From NCBI GenBank assembly GCA_030673645.1, contig DAOVIO010000140.1, forward strand, positions 1 through 10,803: a stretch of DNA of 10,803 nucleotides, written 5' to 3'. The position numbers were made by a program, and so were the translations under genes. The notes beneath the pieces are model-generated. The model saw only the letters and a list, made by a program, of their open reading frames with translations, was not told the origin of the DNA and made no database searches. Of this stretch, positions 1 through 7,312 are shown piece after piece (positions within the stretch are counted from its first letter, which is position 1; each line of letters begins with the position of its first letter). The DNA is from JAGLSB01 sp023135955 (GTDB lineage Bacteria; Bacteroidota; Bacteroidia; Bacteroidales; GCA-2748055).

Positions 1-689
1 ACCTGGAAGCCGATTCGGCCGAAACAGTAAACTTGTATGAAGAGTATCCTGATGTGGTTCTTCAGATGAAAGAATTACTTTCAGGGTATTTAAAGGATTT
101 TGAAAACAGACCTTTCGGGGAATTTACAAGAGATGCAAACTCAGCACCTTGCCGGGCTATTCTTCCTGTTCCGAGAACCTCAGCCAATACAGTATCTTTT
201 GATGAAGTAGTGCTGGAATGGACCAGTGAAGCCGGAGCAGAGTCCCATGATGTTTACTTTGGAACGAGCAATCCTCCTCCGTTTATTGGAAATCAGGAAG
301 GCAACAACTACGATCCGGGAACAATTCAACCCGGGACAAGATATTATTGGAGGATTGACGAAATAAATGAATATGGTACAACAACAGGATTGATTTGGGA
401 TTTTGAAACTGGTTCGGATCTGGGATTAGGGAACAAGGAGGGTTCAACGAATGAACTTTCATGGTCTATATATCCGAATCCTGTTTCAGGAAACCAGGTA
501 ACATTTCAGAACCCGGGAAAGAACCCTGCTACTATTTATATTCACAACAGTTTGGGCGGTCTGGTTAAAAGTATCTATGCTTACAAACCGATGATCACAC
601 TTTTAACGAAAGATCTTTCACCTGGTATCTATCCGGTTTCCATAAAAGCTCCCGACATGAGCTGGAAGTATAATCTGGTTATTAATTAG
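1..689 (+). CDS. C-terminal part of secreted sulfatase-like enzyme with Fn3-like domain and T9SS sorting tail (5' end outside window)
   Basis: The open frame runs in from the left edge (first full codon at base 3), so only the C-terminus is present; the TTG at 33 is an internal leucine codon, not a start. The first residues read LEADSAETVNLYEEYPDVV followed by a lysine/leucine-rich helix, which is the pattern that closes the C-terminal subdomain of family S1 (alkaline-phosphatase-like) sulfatases: 'LYDLE.D..E..NL....P.....L...L'. Next, about bases 160-410, is an Fn3-like domain with the signatures HDVYFGTS and YYWRIDEIN..G.TTG..WDFET, common in extracellular carbohydrate-active proteins. The last ~75 residues, from YPNPVSGN (about base 471) to the stop, are a T9SS type A sorting domain, so the enzyme is probably exported and surface-anchored or released. 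The catalytic half (C/S-x-P-x-R motif) is not in the window, so substrate cannot be judged and the sulfatase call rests only on the short C-terminal signature. The T9SS tail is very secure. Confidence 0.75.
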   Translation, partial: LEADSAETVNLYEEYPDVVLQMKELLSGYLKDFENRPFGEFTRDANSAPCRAILPVPRTSANTVSFDEVVLEWTSEAGAESHDVYFGTSNPPPFIGNQEGNNYDPGTIQPGTRYYWRIDEINEYGTTTGLIWDFETGSDLGLGNKEGSTNELSWSIYPNPVSGNQVTFQNPGKNPATIYIHNSLGGLVKSIYAYKPMITLLTKDLSPGIYPVSIKAPDMSWKYNLVIN

Positions 690-807
690 TCATTTACTCA
701 TAATTATAAATCACAACAATAAGGAAATATTTGTATTTGGCATTAATAATTCACCAAAAGATACAGACATTTTGCAGACAAAAATGCAGAAACAATATCC
801 AAAGTGC

Positions 808-815
808 TAAATTTG
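808..815 (+). promoter_or_regulatory. possible Bacteroidota -7 box upstream of the DUF1080 gene
   Basis: The 256-bp AT-rich gap between the sulfatase stop and the next start holds TAAATTTG, matching the Bacteroidota -7 consensus TAnnTTTG, about 130 bases before the ATG at 946. The only nearby TTTG that could serve as a -33 element (771-774) is 33 bases upstream, too far from the usual 19-21, so this is a weak call. No terminator hairpin is evident after the sulfatase gene, so read-through is also possible. Confidence 0.25.
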
Positions 816-945
816 TACATAAACAAACTGCAAAAAATGAATGTTTAGGGAAAAAATGTTGAGTATAATTTCCTTGGTTTGAAATAATTAGGCGCAAAAA
901 TAAATAGAATTAATAATATAAATTAACTCTTATAAAAACTAACAG

Positions 946-2331
946 ATGAAATCAAGAACAGTTCTACTAACAGTATTATTAATGGCTTTTCTCTCGGTAA
1001 AAGCACAGGATAACGATGGTTGGAAAGATCTTTTCAACGGAAAAAATCTTAAAGGCTGGAGAACCTTAAACGGAACAGCTGAATTTAAAGTTGAAGACGG
1101 TGTTATTATAGGAATCAGCAAAATGGGTACTCCTAATTCCTTTTTGGCTACCAAAGAAGATTATGGTGATTTTATACTCGAATATGAAGCTAAAAATGAT
1201 CCATCCTTAAATGCCGGTGTTCAGATTCGTAGCCAAAGTCTGCCAGAATATAATAATGGTAGAGTTCATGGTTATCAGGTTGAACTAGATCCTTCAAAAA
1301 GAGCATGGTCTGGAGGAATTTATGACGAAGCTAGAAGAGGCTGGTTATATAATTTAGAATGTAATCCCAAAGGAAAAGAAGCTTATGTTCTTGGGGGATG
1401 GAATAAATTCAGGGTTGAAGCAATTGGAAATAACATTCGTGTTTGGATGAATGGAGTGCAAACAGCAGATTTAATTGACGATATGACGCCTTCTGGTTTT
1501 ATTGCCTTGCAAGTTCATGGAATAGGTAAAAGTAAGGAGAAAGAAGGTAAGTCAATAGAATACAAGAATATTAGGATAAAAACTGAAAATCTGGATGCAG
1601 AAAGAACACCTGTATCAGGAAACATTCCACAAAACAGTTATTTAATTAATCAACTCACTGAAAAAGAGAAAAAAGAAGGCTGGAAGCTTCTTTGGGATGG
1701 TAAAACTACTGATGGTTGGAGAGGTGCTAAAATAGATAAATTTCCTGAAGGTGGTTGGAGCATTAAGGATGGGATTCTTTCCGTTGATAGAGGCGAAGGA
1801 GGAGAATCCACAAACGGTGGTGATATTGTAACTATAAAGAAATATAGAAATTTTGTGCTAGAAGTTGATTTTAAACTAACTGAAGGAGCTAATAGTGGTA
1901 TTAAATATTTCGTTGATACAGAACTGAATATGGGAAAAGGCTCATCTATAGGATGTGAGTACCAAATTCTTGATGATAAAGTTCATTCCGATGCTAAAAA
2001 AGGTGTTAGTGGAAACCGGACATTGGGTTCATTATATGACTTAATTACCGCAGATGCTAAATTTTATTCACCTAATGAAAGATCTAAAAGACTTAACGGT
2101 GGCTGGAATCGCGCTAAAATTGTAGTAAAAGGTAATAATGTTGAACATTACCTGAATGGAATTAAAATATTGGAATACGAAAGAGGAACACAGCAGTGGA
2201 AAGCACTTGTAGCATATAGCAAATACAAAGACTGGCCAAATTTTGGTGAAGCAGAAGAAGGTCATATTCTCCTTCAGGAGCACGGTGATAAGGTTTCATA
2301 TAGAAATATAAAAATCAAAGAATTAAAATAG
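946..2331 (+). CDS. secreted protein with two tandem DUF1080 (3-keto-disaccharide hydrolase family) domains
   Basis: This 461-aa protein begins with a Sec signal peptide (hydrophobic residues 6-18, probable cut after VKA at 20), placing it in the periplasm or outside. Residues ~25-213 form one DUF1080/PF06439 domain, opening with WKDLFNGKNLKGWR and containing FILEYEAK, NAGVQIRS and GYQVELD; residues ~245-460 form a second, opening with WKLLWDGKTTDGWR and containing FVLEVDFK, NSGIKYFV and CEYQILDD. Each is a concanavalin-like beta-sandwich of about 200 residues, so the gene is a complete internal duplication. The family is named 3-keto-disaccharide hydrolase because characterised members cleave glycosides already oxidised at C3, working with Gfo/Idh/MocA oxidoreductases; a truncated member of that family lies at 6855-7130. 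The ATG at 946 is chosen because the signal peptide begins directly there; upstream is A-rich with no Shine-Dalgarno, usual for Bacteroidota. The two domains differ clearly in sequence, so one may bind rather than cleave. There is no T9SS tail. The family call is secure; the substrate is unknown. Confidence 0.92.
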   Translation: MKSRTVLLTVLLMAFLSVKAQDNDGWKDLFNGKNLKGWRTLNGTAEFKVEDGVIIGISKMGTPNSFLATKEDYGDFILEYEAKNDPSLNAGVQIRSQSLPEYNNGRVHGYQVELDPSKRAWSGGIYDEARRGWLYNLECNPKGKEAYVLGGWNKFRVEAIGNNIRVWMNGVQTADLIDDMTPSGFIALQVHGIGKSKEKEGKSIEYKNIRIKTENLDAERTPVSGNIPQNSYLINQLTEKEKKEGWKLLWDGKTTDGWRGAKIDKFPEGGWSIKDGILSVDRGEGGESTNGGDIVTIKKYRNFVLEVDFKLTEGANSGIKYFVDTELNMGKGSSIGCEYQILDDKVHSDAKKGVSGNRTLGSLYDLITADAKFYSPNERSKRLNGGWNRAKIVVKGNNVEHYLNGIKILEYERGTQQWKALVAYSKYKDWPNFGEAEEGHILLQEHGDKVSYRNIKIKELK

Positions 2332-2420
2332 TTGTTGGCCGTTGCCAGAATATTAAAGCTAATGAGATGCTTGTTGGTACACCTCCGCGTAAAGGCTGGG
2401 AAAAGTTTTATAAATTATAA
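2331..2420 (+). pseudogene. orphan C-terminal fragment of a lost protein (29 codons)
   Basis: Immediately behind the DUF1080 stop, in a different frame, the sequence reads VVGRCQNIKANEMLVGTPP, then RKGWEKFYKL and a TAA at 2418-2420. The composition (aromatic, charged, well-mixed, ending FYKL) is like a genuine protein C-terminus and unlike translated spacer. The frame is closed upstream by a TAG at 2301-2303 inside the DUF1080 gene, so no full gene can precede it. It is best read as the tail of a gene whose body was deleted, possibly when the DUF1080 gene arrived or rearranged. I do not recognise the parent family. The call rests on appearance alone. Confidence 0.4.
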
Positions 2421-2432
2421 AATAATGGGTTG

Positions 2433-2894
2433 ATGATTTTATACTTGTAGTTGTTTTTGCGATTACAAAAAACCATTAATCCTTATCAATTTATTAGCCC
2501 AAAACCGGCCTCTATTATGGTGTCTAATGAAACGAACATTCTCTTTAAACATTCCAGTATTATTGATCAAACAACTTTATCAACTAGCCTCATGAGAGTT
2601 GAGGGGTCGATTAGTGGAGTCCATTCCGGAGAATTAATTCTTGCTGAAGATAATAAAACTATCGTATTTAATCCGGACAAGCCCTTTGCCAACAATGAAG
2701 ATGTAAAAGTTGTATTTGTGAAAGGAACAAAAACACAGGCAGGTAGTGAGATACCGGAATTCACATTTAACTTTTCAACGGAACCGGCAGGAATAGTTCA
2801 GATACATAATGCCGTTTTTAGTGAAAATAGTTCTCTTTATGATTATCAATCTCCAATAGAATTAAAAAAATTAGTACTTCCAGAAAATCAATAA
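2433..2894 (+). pseudogene. degraded N-terminal fragment of a secreted protein with an SbsA/Big_5-like Ig domain
   Basis: From 2451 an open stretch of 147 codons encodes residues that look like a mature secreted N-terminus (NPYQFISPKPASIMVSNET) followed by an Ig-like domain of the SbsA/Big_5 type: a short strand pattern, then LILAEDNKTIVFNPDKPFA, a 'V.VVF..G' strand and closing FTFNFSTEP. Such domains sit just after the signal peptide in several Bacteroidota exported proteins; aryl-sulfate sulfotransferase-like proteins are one candidate parent, from memory and unproven. The only in-frame ATG (2433) gives MILYL, then a TAG at 2448-2450, then LFLRLQ: the start of what could have been a signal peptide, broken by a nonsense codon. 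The 3' end stops shortly after the Ig domain with no catalytic region. Both ends are therefore defective. A short expressed protein from the TTG at 2451 is possible but would lack a secretion signal. Confidence 0.6.
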
Positions 2895-2909
2895 TTCATT
2901 TCAGGGAAA

Positions 2910-2940
2910 AAGGAACTTGTATGGAATACCATCATTCCTT
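2910..2940 (-). terminator. possible terminator hairpin at the end of the GH71/99-like operon
   Basis: Read on the minus strand, AAGGAA pairs with TTCCTT, and inside it ATGG pairs with CCAT around a 4-base loop; the two stems are separated by unpaired bases (2 on one side, 5 on the other). The distal arm runs into a short T tract (TTCCTTTTTCCC). It overlaps the stop codon of the 938-aa gene and lies between two converging reading frames. The interrupted stem makes it a modest candidate. Confidence 0.35.
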
Positions 2941-5748
2941 GATTATCTTACCGTTTCGATAATTTCCCTCATCGTCCTCTATTCTGTATAAATAAACCCC
3001 ATTTTCAAAAGAGGAAAGGTCAATAGTATTTTCTTCAGATGAAACATTGATCCGGTGTGTAACCTGGCGACCATACAGATCTCTTATTTCAATAGATTTA
3101 ACTCTGTCCCTGCCAACTTCAAATCTGATAAGTCCATCTGTAGGATTCGGGAATACCCTGAGGTCGGATTCAGTATTAATTTTATTATTGTCCACTCCAA
3201 AACAATCCAATTCTCTCCTTACATAAAAAACGGTTGAATTTTCACAACCGTTGATATCTGTATAATACACATTATAGCTTCCAAACATTGCATAGGTAAG
3301 ATTATCGGATATTTTTACACTCCGTGTTGAAGCTGAAAAACCATTCACTCCTATCCACGACCATGACCATGAATCCTCTGCAGGTTCAGCGGTAATAGAA
3401 AGCGAAGAGCCAAGGCATGCAAATACTTCTGTCTCAATCTGGCTCTGAAGTTCCCCTTCAATAGTTGGAACCAAGACAATCTCGAGAGGTTTTGATCCAA
3501 TGGTCACTTCCTCAAGATATCTGGGACAGCTTTCGTCTGCCCATCGACTCCAAATATTATAACTGCCGGGAGCGAGTCCCCCTAACTCATATACCCATAT
3601 ACCATCAGTTGTTGTAATGTTGTAGGATAAACCACCATCAATGCTGAATTGTAGAGCATCCACATATGGGTTATCATCCACAGAAAAGCTAATAATACCG
3701 TCCTCTAAGACGCATGTAGCATCGGTAGTTTTAATTCTGGCCTCTGGCTCTATATCAAAAATTGTGTATGGTCCCAGGTCTGTTGGATAACTTCCATCTG
3801 AATTCCGCACCCAGACATTGTAAGCACCACTGCTTAGATCTGATGTTTCCATAAAGGAAGAACCTACAGGAGTATTATATGGGTATGTAATACCTTCATC
3901 AATACTAAATTCCAATAAAGAATCTGCATCAACCACTGGATACCAAAAACTTAATTTGCCTAAAATTGTAGCACATTTGGTAGATAATGCTTCTACCCTG
4001 TATGCGTCTATTCCGTCAGGTGGGATTTCCAGGGAAGAACGATTATCTGTTTTTCCCTTGACTACCTCAGTCGTAAGTGAGGCGCAACGCAAGTACCAAT
4101 CGCTTGGAAGATCGTAACCATCTTCGTCCAGGGGCAGCCAGTATCCAATGTCTGGAACCTGCTCCTTATTCTCAGCCAGTTTATACATAGCAGTAGCCTC
4201 ATCGACTTCATCAAACATAGCAATATAGACCATTTTTGCATTTGAACTGATCGTACGACTGGCCTGGGTCCAGTAAAAGTTACCACCATCTCGTGGAATC
4301 TGGTTCTTTTGCCATTCCCCTTCACCTTTCAGATTATACCAGGAAAATCCAGGCCAGATAACCGGAAGGAAATCAATATTATTCTTATCACTCCAATCCT
4401 GTCCCGGTATTACATAATTATTAATAAAATTTTGATTGCCATTCGCGGTACCGAACCTTCCTACAGCCCAGGGACTGATAACATCAACCTGCTGAAGTTC
4501 ATCCAGCCATGATGTTCTTTGGAAAAAATCATGGTTAGTGCCCAACATAATGGTAGCTCTGTATTTTTCTTCCGGACTATTGCGGAAAAAGTCTATTAGT
4601 TCCTGTAGATCTGACTCAGGAAGTTCGTCCCTGACTGTAAAGCCCCAGATAGAAACAAGTGGCTTTCCCCGATGATGAAGATAATTCGGGCTTTCAGTTA
4701 TTTTCATATCATCGACAAGATGTTTCCAGTCATTAATTACCTTTGACATTTCACCCGGACCCAAACCAGACAGATCCCACATATTTACAAAAGCCCTGTC
4801 ATATTTTTCGCAGCCAGCCATCACATTTGCTGTAACTGTATCCCGGGCTGCTTTTAGTCTTGAGTCATTTAGGGAAACAACGAATCGTTGCAGGAATACT
4901 CCGTCAAGGCTATAATCTCGCAGCCATTTCATATGTCTCATGACAGTCTTTTTAGTATAAGCTGAATATACTCTTGCAACACGTCCATCAGGAAAGCCAA
5001 GTCCGGTCTCTAGTTTCTCATCTGGTTCATATTCCCGCATATCCGGGAACATTTCCACTTCTATTGTATTTTCATCCTGCAGCGCCCCCCAGTGTTTCCA
5101 TCTGGCAAATTCAGACCCATCATCAGGATGAAGGAACCAACCCTGGTATCCGAACATCACCTTCCCATCAAGTGTTGTATAGTCCAACTTTGGTATATCA
5201 AGAGGATCTGTCGGGTAAACAGGATTTTGAACAGATGTAAACCTGAGAAAATCTATTTTCGCTGTAATTTCTCCTGAAAGTTGGTGGTATATTCTGAAAA
5301 AATTAATTGCTTTTAATGAAGGAAAACCTGTTTTATTTGCAGAAGATAACTGTAACTCTACAAGGTTCCACCCATTTACTAACTCCACTCCGGAAAGAGG
5401 CCATGAAAATTCATTATAATCGGGCCCTCCGGAAGATGTCAGCTCTATCTGGCCGTCTCCATTAAGCATACTCACATCAGACACATATAACCAAAAACTA
5501 AACCATCCCGACTCGTCAATTCCTGCATCTGTTTGCGAAAAGCTCTTTTTAAACCAGTCTGTTCCATTACCGGTAAAGCTAAGGGAGGCTATTCCTTCTT
5601 TTTTATTTACGGCATCTTTTAATATTGTATTTGAACCTTGCCACAGATTGGTTATATCACAGCGTTGCAAAACTATTTGTGAATTTAAATTCATCAAGAA
5701 TGTGGATAGAAATATAATCGATATAAGAAAAATTATCAAACTTTTCAA
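2932..5748 (-). CDS. T9SS-exported glycoside hydrolase family 71/99-like protein with accessory beta domains
   Basis: This 938-aa secreted enzyme starts with a signal peptide (residues 3-20, probable cut after NSQ at 24). Residues ~27-172 look like a carbohydrate-binding-type jelly roll (GWFSFWLYVSD, NGWNLVELQL, IDFLRF). Residues ~188-562 are the catalytic region, with the start VMFGYQGWF, the segment RHMKWLRDYSLDGVFLQRF, GKPLVSIWGF, and IAMFDEVDEATA (509-520), whose acidic residues are the pattern expected at the active site of GH99-like barrels; GH99 members act on alpha-mannosides, but the broader 71/99-like group is largely uncharacterised. Residues ~608-665 and ~697-750 are two related repeats (LEFSIDEGITY and LQFSIDGGLSY, each followed by G.YN(V/I)W.R), resembling SprB-type repeats. 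A PKD/Ig-like segment (~780-845, Cys834) precedes the T9SS type A tail starting FPNPTDG (866). The start lies only 3 bases past the phosphoesterase stop, so the two are almost certainly cotranscribed. Family call good; substrate unknown. Confidence 0.87.
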   Translation of the reverse strand: MKSLIIFLISIIFLSTFLMNLNSQIVLQRCDITNLWQGSNTILKDAVNKKEGIASLSFTGNGTDWFKKSFSQTDAGIDESGWFSFWLYVSDVSMLNGDGQIELTSSGGPDYNEFSWPLSGVELVNGWNLVELQLSSANKTGFPSLKAINFFRIYHQLSGEITAKIDFLRFTSVQNPVYPTDPLDIPKLDYTTLDGKVMFGYQGWFLHPDDGSEFARWKHWGALQDENTIEVEMFPDMREYEPDEKLETGLGFPDGRVARVYSAYTKKTVMRHMKWLRDYSLDGVFLQRFVVSLNDSRLKAARDTVTANVMAGCEKYDRAFVNMWDLSGLGPGEMSKVINDWKHLVDDMKITESPNYLHHRGKPLVSIWGFTVRDELPESDLQELIDFFRNSPEEKYRATIMLGTNHDFFQRTSWLDELQQVDVISPWAVGRFGTANGNQNFINNYVIPGQDWSDKNNIDFLPVIWPGFSWYNLKGEGEWQKNQIPRDGGNFYWTQASRTISSNAKMVYIAMFDEVDEATAMYKLAENKEQVPDIGYWLPLDEDGYDLPSDWYLRCASLTTEVVKGKTDNRSSLEIPPDGIDAYRVEALSTKCATILGKLSFWYPVVDADSLLEFSIDEGITYPYNTPVGSSFMETSDLSSGAYNVWVRNSDGSYPTDLGPYTIFDIEPEARIKTTDATCVLEDGIISFSVDDNPYVDALQFSIDGGLSYNITTTDGIWVYELGGLAPGSYNIWSRWADESCPRYLEEVTIGSKPLEIVLVPTIEGELQSQIETEVFACLGSSLSITAEPAEDSWSWSWIGVNGFSASTRSVKISDNLTYAMFGSYNVYYTDINGCENSTVFYVRRELDCFGVDNNKINTESDLRVFPNPTDGLIRFEVGRDRVKSIEIRDLYGRQVTHRINVSSEENTIDLSSFENGVYLYRIEDDEGNYRNGKIIKE

Positions 5749-5751
5749 TTA

Positions 5752-6834
5752 TCACTTCATTAGTTTCGTCAGGTCAATCTTATCATAAGGTTTTTTTCCA
5801 AAGGCAGCGTAATACACAAGTTTTACGCTTTCTTTTTTAGAATCAACATTTAAAACTGCATATCCCGGAAGGTCTGTTTGCTTATAAAAAGTTACATGTT
5901 TCGATTCTTCATCTAAAGTTGCTTTTCTGGCCTCGAGTGTTTCGGGCTGCCAGTCAGGCTTATTTTCAGCTATCGAAGATCCATATTCGGTAATAAGGTG
6001 AGAAGGTTCTTGATAATCCCTGTCTCTGACCACGCTAAGAGCCATTACCTGTACAATTGGACCATAAGCTGTATTTCGACTTACAACAGAATAACGATGT
6101 AAATGTCCACAAAAAACAATCGCTTTATTCTTAGCAATTACTTCCAACAGTTTTTCGCGTTTCTCCGGATTACGTCTCATCGTATGCCAGCACCTTTCAG
6201 TAACAGGGATGATAGGCTCATGAACAATAACAAATTTAAATTTGGCATCGGATGTTGAAAGCTCTTTGTCGAGAAAAGCCACCATATCTGTTTCTCTATC
6301 CCATGGATCGACACAGGTAATCTGAACATCTTCATTCCTGTATGAATAACTAGCATTAACGATCCCTAAATTGCCTGTTTGTTTTCTGAACATTGGAACA
6401 TAAAACTCTTGAAAAGCTTCTACAGAACCCGGACCCGTAACATCGTGATTCCCTTTTGCAATTATCCAGGGAACGCCCAATTGCGCATCATCAACTGCTT
6501 TCATGGTATTGGATGCCATTTGTTTGGCCTTTTCTTCCGTCCCTGCTAATCCTTCCGACAAATCACCCAGTTGAATTACGGCTTTCATAGAAGGTTTAAG
6601 GCTATTGATTTTCTTTCGCAAAACCCCCATAAAATCTACCCAGTTTTCTTCTGTAAATCTTGTATATTCCTTAACCTGTCTCAAATCATCGGGTTTGGTT
6701 TTGAGGTAATCCATATCATGATCGTCTATAAGATCATAATGTATATCACCCAGTATCAAAAAACTGCTTTTTTGTGCGTTGGATTGGATTGATACAAATA
6801 CTAAAATGAAAATTATGTATAGATATTTTTTCAT
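5752..6834 (-). CDS. periplasmic calcineurin-like metallophosphoesterase
   Basis: The 360-aa protein has a Sec signal peptide (residues 3-20, probable cut after SNA at 20). The full set of metallophosphoesterase (PF00149) metal-ligand motifs is present in order: GDIH (29-32), GD (90-91), GNHD (128-131), H205 within VIVHEP, and GHLH (243-246). All ligands for a two-metal centre are intact, so it should be an active phosphohydrolase, probably on a phosphomonoester or diester outside the cytoplasm. A C-terminal region of about 100 residues follows the core and is typical of secreted members. It sits between the truncated oxidoreductase (20 bases upstream) and the GH71/99-like gene (3-base gap downstream). 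That context suggests removal of phosphate from a phosphorylated glycan before or after cleavage, which is inference. The ATG at 6834 is set by the signal peptide directly following. Confidence 0.9.
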   Translation of the reverse strand: MKKYLYIIFILVFVSIQSNAQKSSFLILGDIHYDLIDDHDMDYLKTKPDDLRQVKEYTRFTEENWVDFMGVLRKKINSLKPSMKAVIQLGDLSEGLAGTEEKAKQMASNTMKAVDDAQLGVPWIIAKGNHDVTGPGSVEAFQEFYVPMFRKQTGNLGIVNASYSYRNEDVQITCVDPWDRETDMVAFLDKELSTSDAKFKFVIVHEPIIPVTERCWHTMRRNPEKREKLLEVIAKNKAIVFCGHLHRYSVVSRNTAYGPIVQVMALSVVRDRDYQEPSHLITEYGSSIAENKPDWQPETLEARKATLDEESKHVTFYKQTDLPGYAVLNVDSKKESVKLVYYAAFGKKPYDKIDLTKLMK

Positions 6835-6854
6835 GATTTTTTATTTTTTTAATA

Positions 6855-7130
6855 TTACTGGTTTTCTGGTTTTGTTTGATCCAACATTTCATCAAGCGAT
6901 TCGAATAGAATATCCTTGTCGAGTGAAAATTCTTTAGCATATCTATCCATAAGCTGAGGGTCTCTTTCGGCTATCCCGACTATTTTAATATCTTCCCGGT
7001 CTAAATTTCGTAATAAGGGAAGCACATGCGAATGAGATAAGCCTGCAACTCCAATCCTAACCTGCTCTTGTCCAGAAGCAGTGTTTATAATAATGCTTAA
7101 ACAAAATAATATACTAGCTATAATTTTCAT
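6855..7130 (-). pseudogene. 3'-truncated Gfo/Idh/MocA-type NAD(P)-dependent oxidoreductase with signal peptide
   Basis: The 91-aa frame starts MKIIASILF, a signal peptide ending near ASGQ, then shows the first half of a Rossmann fold: VRIGVAGLSHSHV (beta strand and nucleotide loop), IVGIAERD (second strand ending in acidic residues) and LFESLDEMLDQTKP. That is exactly the N-terminal pattern of Gfo/Idh/MocA enzymes, which are normally about 330-450 residues. Here the frame stops right after KPENQ, where the family continues into the third strand and the E-K-P motif; the rest of the NAD site and the whole C-terminal catalytic domain are absent. Only 20 bases later the phosphoesterase begins, so the missing three quarters were deleted, not just frameshifted. 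An upstream extension to 7184 is possible, but the ATG at 7130 puts the signal peptide at the N-terminus. Secreted family members are known in Bacteroidota and fit 3-keto-sugar chemistry with DUF1080. Confidence 0.8.
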
Positions 7131-7269
7131 AATTAGTTGTTTAGTAAATATTTTAAACTTCTTCCGATTGAACAGAATTAGCAATTCTTATTTGATAGAT
7201 TTTATTTTTGAATGACCATTTCTGACGGAATTTAGCAAGTATTTTGTGTGTGCCTCACCCTGTTTTTAC

Positions 7270-7299
7270 ATTCATTACAAATATAATATTCATTACAAA
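7270..7299. repeat. 12-bp direct repeat pair (ATTCATTACAAA) with 18-bp period
   Basis: ATTCATTACAAA occurs at 7270-7281 and again, without a mismatch, at 7288-7299. On the minus strand each copy begins TTTGTAATGAAT, so each supplies the TTTG half of a candidate -7 box for the operon reading left. It may be an operator or a duplicated promoter. Confidence 0.6.
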
Positions 7300-7303
7300 C
7301 TTA
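7278..7303 (-). promoter_or_regulatory. two overlapping-candidate -7 boxes for the leftward operon
   Basis: On the minus strand TAAGTTTG (7303-7296) and TATATTTG (7285-7278) both match the Bacteroidota -7 consensus TAnnTTTG. Neither has a clear TTTG -33 element at 19-21 bases, which could mean an activator is needed. The start codon at 7130 would then follow a leader of about 140-160 bases. Confidence 0.4.
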
Positions 7304-7312
7304 AAATAGACG

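Noticed and set aside
33..35. TTG as a start codon for the leftmost gene
   Set aside because: The frame is open to the window edge and upstream residues continue the sulfatase-type C-terminal pattern.
4062..4325. 87-aa minus-strand ORF inside the GH71/99-like gene
   Set aside because: It is an alternate-frame shadow of a gene whose own frame is strongly supported by domains.
4974..5277. Two plus-strand ORFs of 88 and 61 aa antisense to the GH71/99-like gene
   Set aside because: No coherent composition, no start context, and fully covered by the real gene on the other strand.
7131..7184. Extended start of the oxidoreductase fragment at 7184
   Set aside because: It would add 18 lysine-rich residues before a normal signal peptide; the ATG at 7130 is more consistent.
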